NCBI RefSeq assembly: GCF_003576375.1
Contig: NZ_QWGE01000002.1
Coordinates: forward strand, 186,001 to 250,000
Reading direction: 5' to 3'
Length of the DNA: 64,000 nucleotides
Origin: Pontibacter oryzae
Lineage (GTDB): Bacteria; Bacteroidota; Bacteroidia; Cytophagales; Hymenobacteraceae
A program made the translations under genes and the position numbers. This document shows, piece by piece, positions 35,624-44,263 of this stretch (positions within the stretch are counted from its first letter, which is position 1; every line of letters starts with the position of its first letter). Below the pieces are notes generated by a model, which saw only the letters and a list, made by a program, of their open reading frames with translations, did no database searches and was not told the DNA's origin.

Positions 35624-36187
35624 ATGGACGTTCTGGTAATAGATAACTACGACTCGTTTACTTACAACCTGGTGCACCTGCTGCAGGAATTAGGCGCCAC
35701 GGTTACGGTTCGTCGCAACGATAAAACTACGCTGGAAGAAGTTGCGAACTTCGACAAGATCATGCTTTCGCCAGGGCCGGGCATTCCGGATGAGGCAGGC
35801 TTGCTCAAGGAGATCATCCGAACCTTTGGCCCTACAAAAGACCTGTTTGGCGTGTGCCTGGGGCATCAGGCAATAGGTGAGGTATACGGCGGCAAGTTGT
35901 TTAACAGCAACGAAGTATGGCACGGGATAGCTATTCCGGTGCAAGTGGTAAAAGAGGATGAACCTCTTTTCAAAAACCTGCCAAAGCAGTTTGGTTCTGG
36001 GCGCTACCATTCGTGGCTCGTGGAGCAGCAGCTGCCGGATTGCCTGGAAATTACAGCTACAGACGCGCAAGGCCACATTATGGCGCTGCGCCACAAAGAG
36101 CACAAGGTGCGTGGCGTTCAGTTCCACCCGGAGTCGGTGCTTACCGAGCATGGCAAGGAAATAGTTAAGAACTGGTTAGAGAGTTAA
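35624..36187 (+). CDS. trpG: Anthranilate synthase component II (glutamine amidotransferase)
   Basis: Class I amidotransferase of 187 residues that supplies ammonia to TrpE. The catalytic triad motifs are visible: nucleophile Cys in FGVCLGHQAIGE near 80, and His/Glu in VQFHPESVLTEHG near 168. DNYDSFTYNLVHLL opens the protein, and LSPGPGIPDEAG is the usual glutamine-site loop. It is not fused to TrpD, unlike in enterobacteria. Confidence 0.95.
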   Translation: MDVLVIDNYDSFTYNLVHLLQELGATVTVRRNDKTTLEEVANFDKIMLSPGPGIPDEAGLLKEIIRTFGPTKDLFGVCLGHQAIGEVYGGKLFNSNEVWHGIAIPVQVVKEDEPLFKNLPKQFGSGRYHSWLVEQQLPDCLEITATDAQGHIMALRHKEHKVRGVQFHPESVLTEHGKEIVKNWLES

Positions 36188-36231
36188 GAGTTAAGAGTCG
36201 TGATACGTGTGTCGTGATACGTGATACGCCA
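36188..36231 (+). repeat. Short direct repeats between trpG and trpD
   Basis: The 51-bp spacer contains GAGTTAAGAGTTAAGAGT-like tandem units running on from the trpG end, followed by three imperfect copies of CGTGATACGTG. A CGTGATAC copy also occurs near 47,582. Their meaning is unknown. Confidence 0.5.
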
Positions 36232-36238
36232 ATAAAAT

Positions 36239-37246
36239 ATGAAAGAAATACTAAACCACTTATTCGAGCATAAAACGCTGACCAAAGCGCAAGCCAGGGA
36301 GGTTTTGGTGAACATTGCCGGCGGTAAGTATAATCAGAGCCAGATTTCCAGCTTCCTGACGGTTTACATGATGCGCAGCATTACCGTGGAGGAACTGGAA
36401 GGGTTCCGGGATGCGCTGCTGGCCCTTTGCCACCGCGTGGACCTGGAGGCCTATAACCCGATAGACCTTTGCGGCACTGGCGGCGATGGAAAGGATACCT
36501 TTAATATTTCGACGCTATCTTCCTTTGTAGTAGCGGCTAATGGTGTGGCAGTGGCCAAGCACGGCAATTATGGCGTATCGTCTTCCTGCGGATCGTCTAA
36601 CGTGCTGGAGGCGCTGGGAATAAACTTTACCACAGATACAGATGCCTTGGAGCGCAGCATAGAGAAGTATAATATCTGCTTTTTGCACGCGCCGCTGTTT
36701 CACCCGGCCATGAAGAGCGTGGGCCCAATCCGGAAGGAACTTGGCGTGAAGACCTTCTTTAACATGCTCGGCCCAATGGTGAACCCGGCCTTCCCGAAAC
36801 GGCAGCTGGTCGGTGTTTTCAGCCTTGAGCTGGCCCGCATGTATGGCTACCTCTATCAGCAAACCGATACCCGCTATACCATCCTTCATACCCTGGATGG
36901 CTACGACGAAATCTCCCTGACCAGCCCGTTTAAAGTGATCTCTGATAACAAGGAGGCACTGCTGGATGCCGCTGCATTAGGGTTGCCAACCTTGGAGCAC
37001 GAGCAGATAAAAGGCGGCACAGATGTGGCCACATCCGCAGAAATATTTGTTAAGGTACTGAAAGGTGAGGGCACGGAAGCGCAGACAGCCGTGGTATCTG
37101 CTAATGCAGGCATGGCGCTGCAGTGCGCCCGCCCCGAGTTAGGCGTGCAGGATGCAGTAAGTATAGCGAAAGAAACACTTGAGTCTGGCAAGGCTTACCA
37201 CCTATTCCAGAGCTTAGTAAAAGATCAGAAACTAATCAAAGTATAA
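36239..37246 (+). CDS. trpD: Anthranilate phosphoribosyltransferase
   Basis: Transfers the phosphoribosyl group of PRPP to anthranilate, the second step of the tryptophan branch. The 335 residues carry the glycine-rich PRPP motif CGTGGDGKDTFNIST near 79-93, KHGNYGVSSSCGSSNVLEALG near 107 (a KHGN block with its variable spacing) and MNVLGP-type NMLGPMVNPA near 178. It is separated from trpG by the short-repeat spacer at 36188-36231. Confidence 0.96.
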   Translation: MKEILNHLFEHKTLTKAQAREVLVNIAGGKYNQSQISSFLTVYMMRSITVEELEGFRDALLALCHRVDLEAYNPIDLCGTGGDGKDTFNISTLSSFVVAANGVAVAKHGNYGVSSSCGSSNVLEALGINFTTDTDALERSIEKYNICFLHAPLFHPAMKSVGPIRKELGVKTFFNMLGPMVNPAFPKRQLVGVFSLELARMYGYLYQQTDTRYTILHTLDGYDEISLTSPFKVISDNKEALLDAAALGLPTLEHEQIKGGTDVATSAEIFVKVLKGEGTEAQTAVVSANAGMALQCARPELGVQDAVSIAKETLESGKAYHLFQSLVKDQKLIKV

Positions 37247-37311
37247 ACTGGGTGCGGCTTACACATCGCCTCGCTCTTTCAACAGAATCTAAAAAATATC
37301 AGCATACAACC

Positions 37312-38127
37312 ATGAACATCCTAGACGAAATTATTCAATACAAATACAAAGAAGTAGCCGAGCGCAAAGAACTGTACCCGGTCAAGCTGCTGGAGAAAAG
37401 CTTATACTTCGAAACGCCATGCATCTCGCTGGAGCGCTACCTGCTGCGCCCGGATAAGAGCGGTATCATCGCAGAGATCAAGCGTAAATCTCCTTCCCGT
37501 GGCGATATTAACCCTTATGTATCGGTGGAGCGCACCTCCATCGGCTACATGCAGGCGGGAGCCTCGGCGCTGTCTATTTTAACGGATGGTCCATACTTTG
37601 GAGGCAAGAACGAGGACCTGATGACCGCCCGCAAGTATAACTACTGCCCGATTTTGCGCAAGGATTTCACCGTGGATGAATACCAGATCGTGGAAGCGAA
37701 GTCGATTGGGGCCGATGCCATACTTCTGATTGCTGCTGCCCTGGAGCCCGCCCGCCTGAAAGAACTGGCTGCCTTTGCCCGCTCGTTTGGCTTGGAGGTG
37801 CTTTTGGAAGTGCGCGACCGCGAGGAGCTGGATGCCACACTAACGGATGACATCAATGTAGTTGGGGTAAATAACCGCAACCTAAAGGATTTCGTGACCG
37901 ATGTGAACACGTCTTTCGAGATGGCCAATTTCATACCAAAGGGAATCACGAAAATATCCGAGAGCGGCATCAGTAACCCAAAAACACTGCTTGAGCTTGG
38001 GGCGGCGGGTTATAACGGTTTCCTAATCGGGGAAAGCTTTATGCACAACAGTCGGCCGGAGCGTGCGGCAGCAAACTTCATCAAGGAGTTTAGGCAGTTG
38101 CGCGATAAGCAAGGGGTGCTAGCATGA
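37312..38127 (+). CDS. trpC: Indole-3-glycerol phosphate synthase
   Basis: TIM-barrel enzyme that closes the indole ring. I start at the ATG at 37312 (MNILDEIIQYKYKEVAERK), which matches family N-termini; an upstream in-frame ATG at 37252 would add 20 unrelated residues. Catalytic motifs: IAEIKRKSPSRGDI near 56, LTDGPYFGG near 92, PILRKDFTVDEYQI near 114, VGVNNRNL near 184 and ISESGI near 219. It overlaps trpF by four bases (ATGA) and is not fused to it. Confidence 0.95.
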   Translation: MNILDEIIQYKYKEVAERKELYPVKLLEKSLYFETPCISLERYLLRPDKSGIIAEIKRKSPSRGDINPYVSVERTSIGYMQAGASALSILTDGPYFGGKNEDLMTARKYNYCPILRKDFTVDEYQIVEAKSIGADAILLIAAALEPARLKELAAFARSFGLEVLLEVRDREELDATLTDDINVVGVNNRNLKDFVTDVNTSFEMANFIPKGITKISESGISNPKTLLELGAAGYNGFLIGESFMHNSRPERAAANFIKEFRQLRDKQGVLA

Positions 38128-38750
38128 AAGTGAAAGTATGCGGCATGCGTAACCCGGAGAATATCCGCCAGGTTGCGGCCCTGAACCCCGATTATATGGG
38201 CTTTATCTTCTACGAGCCATCAAAACGTTACGCAGAAGGCCATATTACACCGGAACTGCTGCAGGAGTTGCCTCAAAGTATAAAAAAGGTGGGCGTGTTT
38301 GTAAACGCTTCCGCAGAAAGTATAGCGGGCACAGTGGCAAAGTATAATTTGGATGTCGTACAACTGCATGGCCGCGAAACGCCGAAAGTATGCGCTGCCG
38401 TGAAGGATCTGGGCGTGGAAGTAATAAAGGTTTTTTCGGTGGGTGATGCCTTTGCCTTTGAGAACACGCTGCTCTACGAGTCATGTGCCGATTACTTTCT
38501 CTTCGACACCCGTGGCAAAGAGTATGGCGGTAATGGCATTCCCTTCGATTGGGAACTACTGACAGGCAACCTTTCGCCGAAACCATACTTCCTGAGCGGT
38601 GGACTTAACTTGGAGAATGTAAAACATCTGGATAAAGTCAGACCGACGCCTTTTGGCATCGATGTGAACAGCGGCTTTGAAAAGGAGCCAGGCCTGAAGA
38701 ATGTTGAGGAACTGGAGCGCCTAATGGCGGAATCAAAAATTAGAAATTAG
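38124..38750 (+). CDS. trpF: Phosphoribosylanthranilate isomerase
   Basis: TIM-barrel isomerase of 208 residues with both catalytic residues: Cys6 in KVCGMRN and Asp128 in YFLFDTRG. The phosphate-binding C-terminal part is LSGGLNLENV followed by GIDVNSGFEKEPGLK. The start overlaps the trpC stop. Together with the divergent paralogue at 18018-18641 it gives a built-in comparison of active and inactive forms. Confidence 0.95.
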   Translation: MKVKVCGMRNPENIRQVAALNPDYMGFIFYEPSKRYAEGHITPELLQELPQSIKKVGVFVNASAESIAGTVAKYNLDVVQLHGRETPKVCAAVKDLGVEVIKVFSVGDAFAFENTLLYESCADYFLFDTRGKEYGGNGIPFDWELLTGNLSPKPYFLSGGLNLENVKHLDKVRPTPFGIDVNSGFEKEPGLKNVEELERLMAESKIRN

Positions 38751-38886
38751 AAATTCAAAATTAGAAGTTAAGGTGATTAGAATAATAAGCTGGAAAAGTA
38801 ATGCTTGCCTCTCCATATCAAACTTGGTGGCGTAGGTCAAATCAATATCCGGCATTTCTAATTTTTAATTTCTAATTCATAATTAT
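38735..38886. repeat. AT-rich inverted repeat between trpF and trpB
   Basis: The left part (about 38733-38770) has repeated ATTAGAAATTAGAAATT-type units. The right part (about 38857-38886) holds the reverse complement of the same units. The arms are about 30 nt, imperfect, and separated by about 90 bp. The 141-bp spacer is the longest in the trp cluster and could affect messenger stability or hold an internal promoter. Confidence 0.5.
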
Positions 38887-38891
38887 AAGAA

Positions 38892-40082
38892 ATGAGCTAT
38901 CACGTTAACGAAAAAGGATTTTACGGTCAGTTTGGCGGTGCATACGTGCCGGAGATGCTGTACCCCAACGTAGAGGAGCTGCGCCAGAATTATCTGCGCA
39001 TCATCCAGGAACCTGATTTTCAGGAAGAGCTGCAGTTGCTACTGAAAGATTACGTGGGCCGACCGACGCCTTTATACTTTGCCCCACGGCTATCAGAGAA
39101 ATATAACACCAAAGTATATCTGAAACGCGAGGATCTAAACCATACAGGTGCGCACAAAATCAATAACACCATCGGGCAGGTTTTACTTGCAAAGCGATTA
39201 GGCAAGAAGCGCATTATCGCCGAAACCGGTGCCGGCCAGCATGGCGTGGCCACCGCTACGGTTTGCGCGCTCATGGGCTTGGAGTGCATCGTATACATGG
39301 GCGAGGTGGATATTGAACGCCAGGCCCCAAACGTGGCCCGCATGAAAATGCTAGGCGCACAGGTGGTACCTGCCACCAGCGGAAGCAAAACTTTAAAAGA
39401 TGCCACCAACGAGGCTATCCGCGACTGGATTAACAACCCCGAAGACACGTATTACATCATCGGATCAGTAGTTGGTCCCCACCCATATCCGGACATGGTG
39501 GCACGTTTTCAGGCGGTAATTTCGGAAGAGATGCGCGCGCAGCTTTTGGAAAAAGAAGGAACAGAAAATCCGAAGTATGTTATTGCCTGTGTGGGCGGTG
39601 GCAGTAATGCGGCAGGTGCCTTTTATCATTACCTCGATGAACCGAATGTTGAGCTGATTGCTGTGGAAGCAGCCGGTAAGGGCATCGACTCCGGCGAGTC
39701 GGCGGCCACATCCATACTTGGCAAAGACGGCATCATACATGGCAGCCGCACCTTGCTGATGCAAACCGAGGACGGGCAGGTTACAGAACCATACTCTATT
39801 TCGGCGGGGTTGGATTACCCTGGTGTTGGACCGCTGCATGCGCACCTTTTCGTGAGTGGCCGTGCTAAGTTCATGAATGCCACCGATGAAGAAGCTCTGC
39901 AAGCGGTGTTGGAATTAACGCGCCTCGAAGGCATTATTCCGGCCCTGGAAAGTGCGCACGCCTTGGCAGTGCTCAACAGGCTGGGAGCCAAACCAGAAGA
40001 AATTGTAGTGATCAACCTTTCCGGGCGTGGCGACAAAGACCTATCTACTTACCTTAAGCATTTCCACTTCGATGAACAATAG
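38892..40082 (+). CDS. trpB: Tryptophan synthase beta subunit
   Basis: PLP enzyme that joins indole and serine to give tryptophan. The 396 residues open with [15 protein letters not shown]. The PLP lysine lies in [11 protein letters not shown] near 85-95, followed by [14 protein letters not shown] near 110, [10 protein letters not shown] near 233 (phosphate loop) and [11 protein letters not shown] near 300. The gene overlaps trpA by 11 bases. Confidence 0.97.
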   Translation: MSYHVNEKGFYGQFGGAYVPEMLYPNVEELRQNYLRIIQEPDFQEELQLLLKDYVGRPTPLYFAPRLSEKYNTKVYLKREDLNHTGAHKINNTIGQVLLAKRLGKKRIIAETGAGQHGVATATVCALMGLECIVYMGEVDIERQAPNVARMKMLGAQVVPATSGSKTLKDATNEAIRDWINNPEDTYYIIGSVVGPHPYPDMVARFQAVISEEMRAQLLEKEGTENPKYVIACVGGGSNAAGAFYHYLDEPNVELIAVEAAGKGIDSGESAATSILGKDGIIHGSRTLLMQTEDGQVTEPYSISAGLDYPGVGPLHAHLFVSGRAKFMNATDEEALQAVLELTRLEGIIPALESAHALAVLNRLGAKPEEIVVINLSGRGDKDLSTYLKHFHFDEQ

Positions 40083-40848
40083 AATCAAGAACCTTTTTGC
40101 CAACAAGCCGAAGGGTTTGCTATCGGTATACTTTACGGCTGGCTTCCCGAGCCTCAACGATACGGAGACCGTTATTCTGGAGCTGGAGAAAAACGGTGTG
40201 GACCTGATAGAGGTTGGTATGCCTTTCTCGGACCCGCTGGCCGACGGGCCTACCATTCAGCAAAGCAGTACGGTTGCCCTGCGCAACGGCATGACCATCC
40301 CGAAACTGTTTGAGCAATTGCAGGGCATCCGCCAGAAAACCGACATCCCGTTGGTGCTGATGGGCTACCTAAACCCAGTTATGCAGTATGGCGTGGAGCG
40401 TTTCTGCCAGAAAGCTGGTGAAATCGGCATAGACGGCATCATTCTGCCTGATCTGCCGTTGCGCGAGTATGTGGATGAGTATAAAGCGATTTTCGAGAAG
40501 TATAACTTAAGTAAAGTTTTCCTAATCACACCGCAAACGCCGGAGGAGCGCATCCGTGAGATCGATAGCCACACCAATGGCTTTATCTATATGGTGTCAT
40601 CGGCCTCTACAACAGGCAAAACCCTTGGGCTGGCCGAGCAGAGCCAGGCATACTTCCAGCGAGTGGCAAGTATGAAATTGCAGAACCCTGGCGTCATTGG
40701 CTTCGGCATACATGATAACGAGACTTTTGCTTCTGCCTGCAACCATGCCAGCGGCGCTATTATTGGGAGTGCCTTTGTAAAGGCGCTGCAGCAGGAGGGA
40801 AGCCTGCAGGAAAATATTTCAACATTTATTAAAAGCATCAAACACTAA
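40072..40848 (+). CDS. trpA: Tryptophan synthase alpha subunit
   Basis: TIM-barrel subunit of 258 residues that cleaves indole-3-glycerol phosphate and channels indole to TrpB. The start is taken at the ATG at 40072 inside the trpB end; the longer frame from 40027 only reads trpB sequence out of frame. Catalytic Glu lies in [17 protein letters not shown] near 40 and Asp in [11 protein letters not shown] near 120. [12 protein letters not shown] and the C-terminal GFGIHDN and [10 protein letters not shown] are also typical. Confidence 0.95.
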   Translation: MNNRIKNLFANKPKGLLSVYFTAGFPSLNDTETVILELEKNGVDLIEVGMPFSDPLADGPTIQQSSTVALRNGMTIPKLFEQLQGIRQKTDIPLVLMGYLNPVMQYGVERFCQKAGEIGIDGIILPDLPLREYVDEYKAIFEKYNLSKVFLITPQTPEERIREIDSHTNGFIYMVSSASTTGKTLGLAEQSQAYFQRVASMKLQNPGVIGFGIHDNETFASACNHASGAIIGSAFVKALQQEGSLQENISTFIKSIKH

Positions 40849-40849
40849 T

Positions 40850-41860
40850 ATGATCATTAAGCTGCAACAAGGAATCCCCACCGAACTGAAGGAGAATATC
40901 CTGAAACAAGTGGAGGCTATAGGCTATAAAGCCAACGAAGTAATAACGCAGGAATCCCATTATCTGGTGGCTATCGGCAAAAAGGATTTTGACATACGCC
41001 ATATTGGCCAGTTGCCGGGCGTAGCCGACATTCATCGCGTGTCAGAAGACTATAAACTTATCTCGCGCAAGTGGCGCGTAGAGCCAACCCGCATCGATTT
41101 AGGGGATGGCGTAGTGGTTGGCGAAGGCTCGTTCAGCATCATGGCTGGCCCATGCTCCATCGAAAGTGAAGCGCAAATTGAGCAAGTAGTGGCCCATCTG
41201 AAGGAAAATAACGTGAAAATTATGCGTGGCGGTGTATTTAAGCCCCGCAGCTCGCCGTATGCCTTCCGGGGTATGGGTATGGATGGCCTGAAGATGTTCC
41301 ACCGCATCTGCCGCGAGAATGATATCAAAATCATCACCGAAGTGATGCAGGTATCGCAAATCGAAGAGATGATTGATTATGTCGATGTTTTCCAGGTGGG
41401 TGCCCGAAACAGCCAGAACTTTAACCTGCTCGATTCGCTGGGCGAGGCGCAGAAACCAGTGTTGCTTAAACGTGGTATTTCCGGTACACTAGAGGAACTA
41501 TTGCAGGCGGCAGAGTATATTTTCTCTCATGGCAACGAAAAAATTATGTTGTGCGAGCGCGGCATCCGCTCTTACGAGGGCGCTTACCGCAACGTGCTGG
41601 ACCTGAACGCGGTGCCAGTGCTTAAGGAGAAAACGCATTTGCCGGTTATCGTGGACCCATCGCACGGCATTGGCCTGCGCGATTACGTGGAAAGTATGTC
41701 GTTGGCGGCGGTAATGGCCGGTGCTGACGGGGTGATTTATGAAACGCATCAGGTACCCGAGAAAGCTTTCTCAGACGGGCAGCAAACCCTTAATTTCTGG
41801 GAATCAGAGCGCGTAATTGAGCGCATGCGCAAAGCCTACGATTTGCGCGAGAGTTTCTAA
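40850..41860 (+). CDS. aroF: 3-deoxy-7-phosphoheptulonate (DAHP) synthase, type I-beta
   Basis: First enzyme of the shikimate pathway, condensing PEP and erythrose 4-phosphate. The first 75 residues are a ferredoxin-like regulatory domain (MIIKLQQGIPTELK, LPGVADIHRV). The catalytic barrel follows, with MAGPCSIESEAQ near 98, RGGVFKPRSSPYAFRG near 125, QVGARNSQNF near 182, LLKRGIS near 205 and VDPSHGIG near 268. Placement one base after trpA means it is co-transcribed with, and attenuated together with, the trp genes. That raises chorismate supply when tryptophan is short. Confidence 0.93.
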   Translation: MIIKLQQGIPTELKENILKQVEAIGYKANEVITQESHYLVAIGKKDFDIRHIGQLPGVADIHRVSEDYKLISRKWRVEPTRIDLGDGVVVGEGSFSIMAGPCSIESEAQIEQVVAHLKENNVKIMRGGVFKPRSSPYAFRGMGMDGLKMFHRICRENDIKIITEVMQVSQIEEMIDYVDVFQVGARNSQNFNLLDSLGEAQKPVLLKRGISGTLEELLQAAEYIFSHGNEKIMLCERGIRSYEGAYRNVLDLNAVPVLKEKTHLPVIVDPSHGIGLRDYVESMSLAAVMAGADGVIYETHQVPEKAFSDGQQTLNFWESERVIERMRKAYDLRESF

Positions 41861-41882
41861 CGCAGTAACATATTCATACTTG

Positions 41883-41927
41883 TGCCTTTTAGGTGGAGCT
41901 TCCATGCTTCTACCTGAAAGGCATTTT
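41883..41927 (+). terminator. Terminator at the end of the trp-aroF transcript
   Basis: A hairpin of about 17 bp with two wobble pairs and one bulge (41883-41899 with 41906-41923), followed by TTTT. It lies 22 nt after the aroF stop and before mgtE. Confidence 0.7.
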
Positions 41928-42003
41928 GCATATATCCTTTTACTATACTTCCTGCGTACTAGTACCGACCTGCATCAAGCCGATCCAAGCCCATACCTTA
42001 TTT

Positions 42004-43347
42004 ATGACTCCGACAAGTACCGACGTAAACCTGCGTGACCTGCGCCACAAGCACCCGAACGACATCGCCGAAACCATCACGGAACTGAATGTCAAAGAGC
42101 GCATTCTGGCGTTCCTGCTGCTCCCCGGCGACATGAAGGCCGATGTGTTTACTTATTTCAACCATACGGTGCAGGAAGAGATTCTGAAAGAGCTCGGCTC
42201 CACCGAAACGGCTAACATGCTGGAGAACATGGCCCCCGACGACCGCACCGAGATCTTCGAAAACTTTCCAGATTTGCTTATCAAGGAATCTATCAATCTG
42301 CTGTCGGCGGAAGAAAAAAGCATTGCGCTCAACCTGCTGGGTTACCCAGAGAAAAGCATTGCACGCCTCATGACGCCCTATTACATACAAGCCAAGAAAG
42401 GCTGGACCATAAAGCAGGCGCTAAACAACATTAAGAGGTATGGCAAAAAGGCTGAAACCCTGAACCATATTTACGTGGTGGATAAGGAGAACAAGCTGGT
42501 CGACGACATCCGTATCGGCAAGTTGCTGATGGCAGAGGAAGACCAGACTATGAGTTCGCTGATGGACTATGAGTTTGTGAGTCTCACCACAACCATGAAC
42601 CGGGAGGAGGCCATTGAGCAGTTTAACAAGTATGATCGCGCTGTTATGCCTGTGGTTTCTGAAAGCGGCGTACTGGTTGGTATCGTTACTTTCGATGATA
42701 TTTTTGATGAGATTGAGCGCCGCGACACCGAGGATATTCAGAAATTCGGTGGTTTGGAGGCGCTGGAACTCTCCTATACCGAAACACCTTTGCTAACATT
42801 GGTGCGCAAGCGGGCCAGCGTGCTCATGATTTTATTTCTGGGAGAGATGCTTACGGCCTCAGCCATGGGCTTTTTTGAAGAGGAGATCGCCCAGGCAGTT
42901 GTACTGGCACTTTTTATACCTTTAATAATTTCGAGCGGCGGAAACTCCGGCTCGCAGGCAGCTACGCTAATTGTACGGGCAATGGCTATCAAAGAGCTCG
43001 ACCTTCGAGATTGGTGGTATGTGATGCGGAAAGAGGTGTTCTCCGGAGTGTTGCTTGGGCTTATACTTGGCACCGTCGGTTTCCTGCGTATACTTTTGTG
43101 GCAACAGGCCGGCTTTTACGATTACGGCGCACATGCCTACCTCATCGGCCTAACGGTAGGTTTCTCACTGATTGGCATTGTGCTTTGGGGCACGCTTTCG
43201 GGCTCCATGATTCCGTTCCTGCTTCAGAAACTGCGCCTCGACCCAGCTACTTCATCGGCTCCCTTTGTAGCCACACTTGTGGATGTTACCGGTTTGATCA
43301 TCTATTTTTCCATTGCGGCAACCATACTCAAGGGCACCTTACTGTAG
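42004..43347 (+). CDS. mgtE: MgtE-family magnesium transporter
   Basis: A homodimeric magnesium channel of about 447 residues. I use the ATG at 42004; an upstream in-frame ATG at 41893 would run through the terminator hairpin. The order is an N-terminal helical sensor domain (about 10-125), two CBS domains (about 130-250, with VVSESGVLVGIVTFDDIFDE) and five membrane helices from about 275. The pore signature SSGGNSGSQAATL lies near 312-324. No M-box riboswitch is recognisable upstream. The gene lies between the trp and second his clusters without an obvious functional link. Confidence 0.93.
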   Translation: MTPTSTDVNLRDLRHKHPNDIAETITELNVKERILAFLLLPGDMKADVFTYFNHTVQEEILKELGSTETANMLENMAPDDRTEIFENFPDLLIKESINLLSAEEKSIALNLLGYPEKSIARLMTPYYIQAKKGWTIKQALNNIKRYGKKAETLNHIYVVDKENKLVDDIRIGKLLMAEEDQTMSSLMDYEFVSLTTTMNREEAIEQFNKYDRAVMPVVSESGVLVGIVTFDDIFDEIERRDTEDIQKFGGLEALELSYTETPLLTLVRKRASVLMILFLGEMLTASAMGFFEEEIAQAVVLALFIPLIISSGGNSGSQAATLIVRAMAIKELDLRDWWYVMRKEVFSGVLLGLILGTVGFLRILLWQQAGFYDYGAHAYLIGLTVGFSLIGIVLWGTLSGSMIPFLLQKLRLDPATSSAPFVATLVDVTGLIIYFSIAATILKGTLL

Positions 43348-43410
43348 TAATATGAACAGTTGTACTGAAAAGTTTTTCATTTTCTAGTATACTTTATTAA
43401 ATGTATCGTA

Positions 43411-43418
43411 TATCTTTG
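43411..43418 (+). promoter_or_regulatory. Putative -7 box of the hisHAFI operon
   Basis: TATCTTTG, a perfect TAnnTTTG match, eight bases before the leader-peptide ATG at 43426. The leader may therefore be nearly leaderless, or begin at the internal ATG at 43447. No clear -33 TTTG is seen. Confidence 0.5.
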
Positions 43419-43425
43419 TCATACA

Positions 43426-43506
43426 ATGAAAGGCACTACAGCTCATATGCACCATCATCATGCACGAAGCAATCGTTTCGGAGCTGCTTGCCTATGGATT
43501 TTCTGA
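43426..43506 (+). CDS. hisL: his leader peptide upstream of hisH (HMHHHH)
   Basis: A 26-codon ORF: MKGTTA, then HMHHHH (His codons at 43444-43461, interrupted by one Met), then ARSNRFGAACLWIF and TGA. It lies about 175 bp before hisH and directly behind a -7 box. The His run and the downstream mutually exclusive hairpins make it a classical his attenuator leader. The ATG at 43447 is an alternative start that would still include four of the His codons. Confidence 0.87.
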   Translation: MKGTTAHMHHHHARSNRFGAACLWIF

Positions 43507-43565
43507 AAGTATACTTTATACATATCCAAAAGCCTGACTCCGAAACGAGTCAGGCTTTTTTGTTT
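43474..43565 (+). promoter_or_regulatory. hisH attenuator: antiterminator and terminator
   Basis: Terminator: perfect 13-bp stem (43528-43540 with 43547-43559), loop CGAAAC, then a T-run. Antiterminator: CGTTTCGGAG (43474-43483, within the leader ORF) is perfectly complementary to CTCCGAAACG (43538-43547), overlapping the top of the terminator stem. A ribosome stalled in the His run leaves 43474-43483 largely free; one reaching the stop codon at 43506 covers it. Confidence 0.85.
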
Positions 43566-43681
43566 CTCTAAATAGTATGAGGTATAATTCAGCCAACCTG
43601 GAAAGTATCATCTTATTGTGGTGAATTAATATAAGTAAGAATGTCACCATTTAACGTCTAAAATCTAACATCTATCAACTA

Positions 43682-44263
43682 ATGAACTTAGTTATTGTTG
43701 ATTACAAAGCCGGTAATGTACAGTCGGTGCTTTTCGCGCTGGAGCGGCTGGGGGTACAAGCAACCCTGAGCAGCGACTTTGAAACGATTAAAGCCGCTGA
43801 CAAAGTAATCTTTCCGGGCGTGGGAGAGGCTTCTTCAGCCATGGCGCAACTCAGAGCCCGCAACCTGCATAAGCTACTACCAACGCTGCAGCAGCCATTC
43901 TTTGGCGTATGCCTGGGCATGCAGCTTCTTTGCCAGCACTCCGAAGAAGGCGACACCGATATGCTTGGGATCATTCCGTTGCAGGTGAAGCGCTTCCAGA
44001 CGGATTTGAAAGTGCCGCACATGGGCTGGAACCAGCTGGAAAACCAGCAATCGCCGTTGTTTAGCGGTATAAACGAGAAAGACTATGTATACTATGTGCA
44101 CAGCTTTTACGTGCCTTTAAGCGAGTATACTATTGCCCAAACTTCTTACCCTGAGCCGTTTTCAGCGGCTTTACAGTATAAAAACTTTTACGCCGCGCAG
44201 TTTCACCCCGAAAAAAGCGGGCCTGCCGGTTCTCAAATCCTCAAGAACTTTTTAGCCTTATGA
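43682..44263 (+). CDS. hisH: Imidazole glycerol phosphate synthase, glutaminase subunit
   Basis: Class I amidotransferase of 193 residues that feeds ammonia to HisF. It starts MNLVIVDYKAGNVQSV. Catalytic Cys lies in FFGVCLGMQLLC near 79 and His/Glu in AAQFHPEKSG near 178. It is the first structural gene after the His-rich leader. Its stop overlaps the hisA start (ATGA). Confidence 0.96.
   Translation: MNLVIVDYKAGNVQSVLFALERLGVQATLSSDFETIKAADKVIFPGVGEASSAMAQLRARNLHKLLPTLQQPFFGVCLGMQLLCQHSEEGDTDMLGIIPLQVKRFQTDLKVPHMGWNQLENQQSPLFSGINEKDYVYYVHSFYVPLSEYTIAQTSYPEPFSAALQYKNFYAAQFHPEKSGPAGSQILKNFLAL

Noticed and set aside
41893-42003. Upstream start for mgtE
   Set aside because: It would place coding sequence over the terminator hairpin of the trp-aroF transcript, and the added residues do not match MgtE N-termini.
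41861-42003. Magnesium riboswitch (M-box) before mgtE
   Set aside because: The only structure is a simple terminator-type hairpin; no multi-helix M-box pattern is visible in the short spacer.
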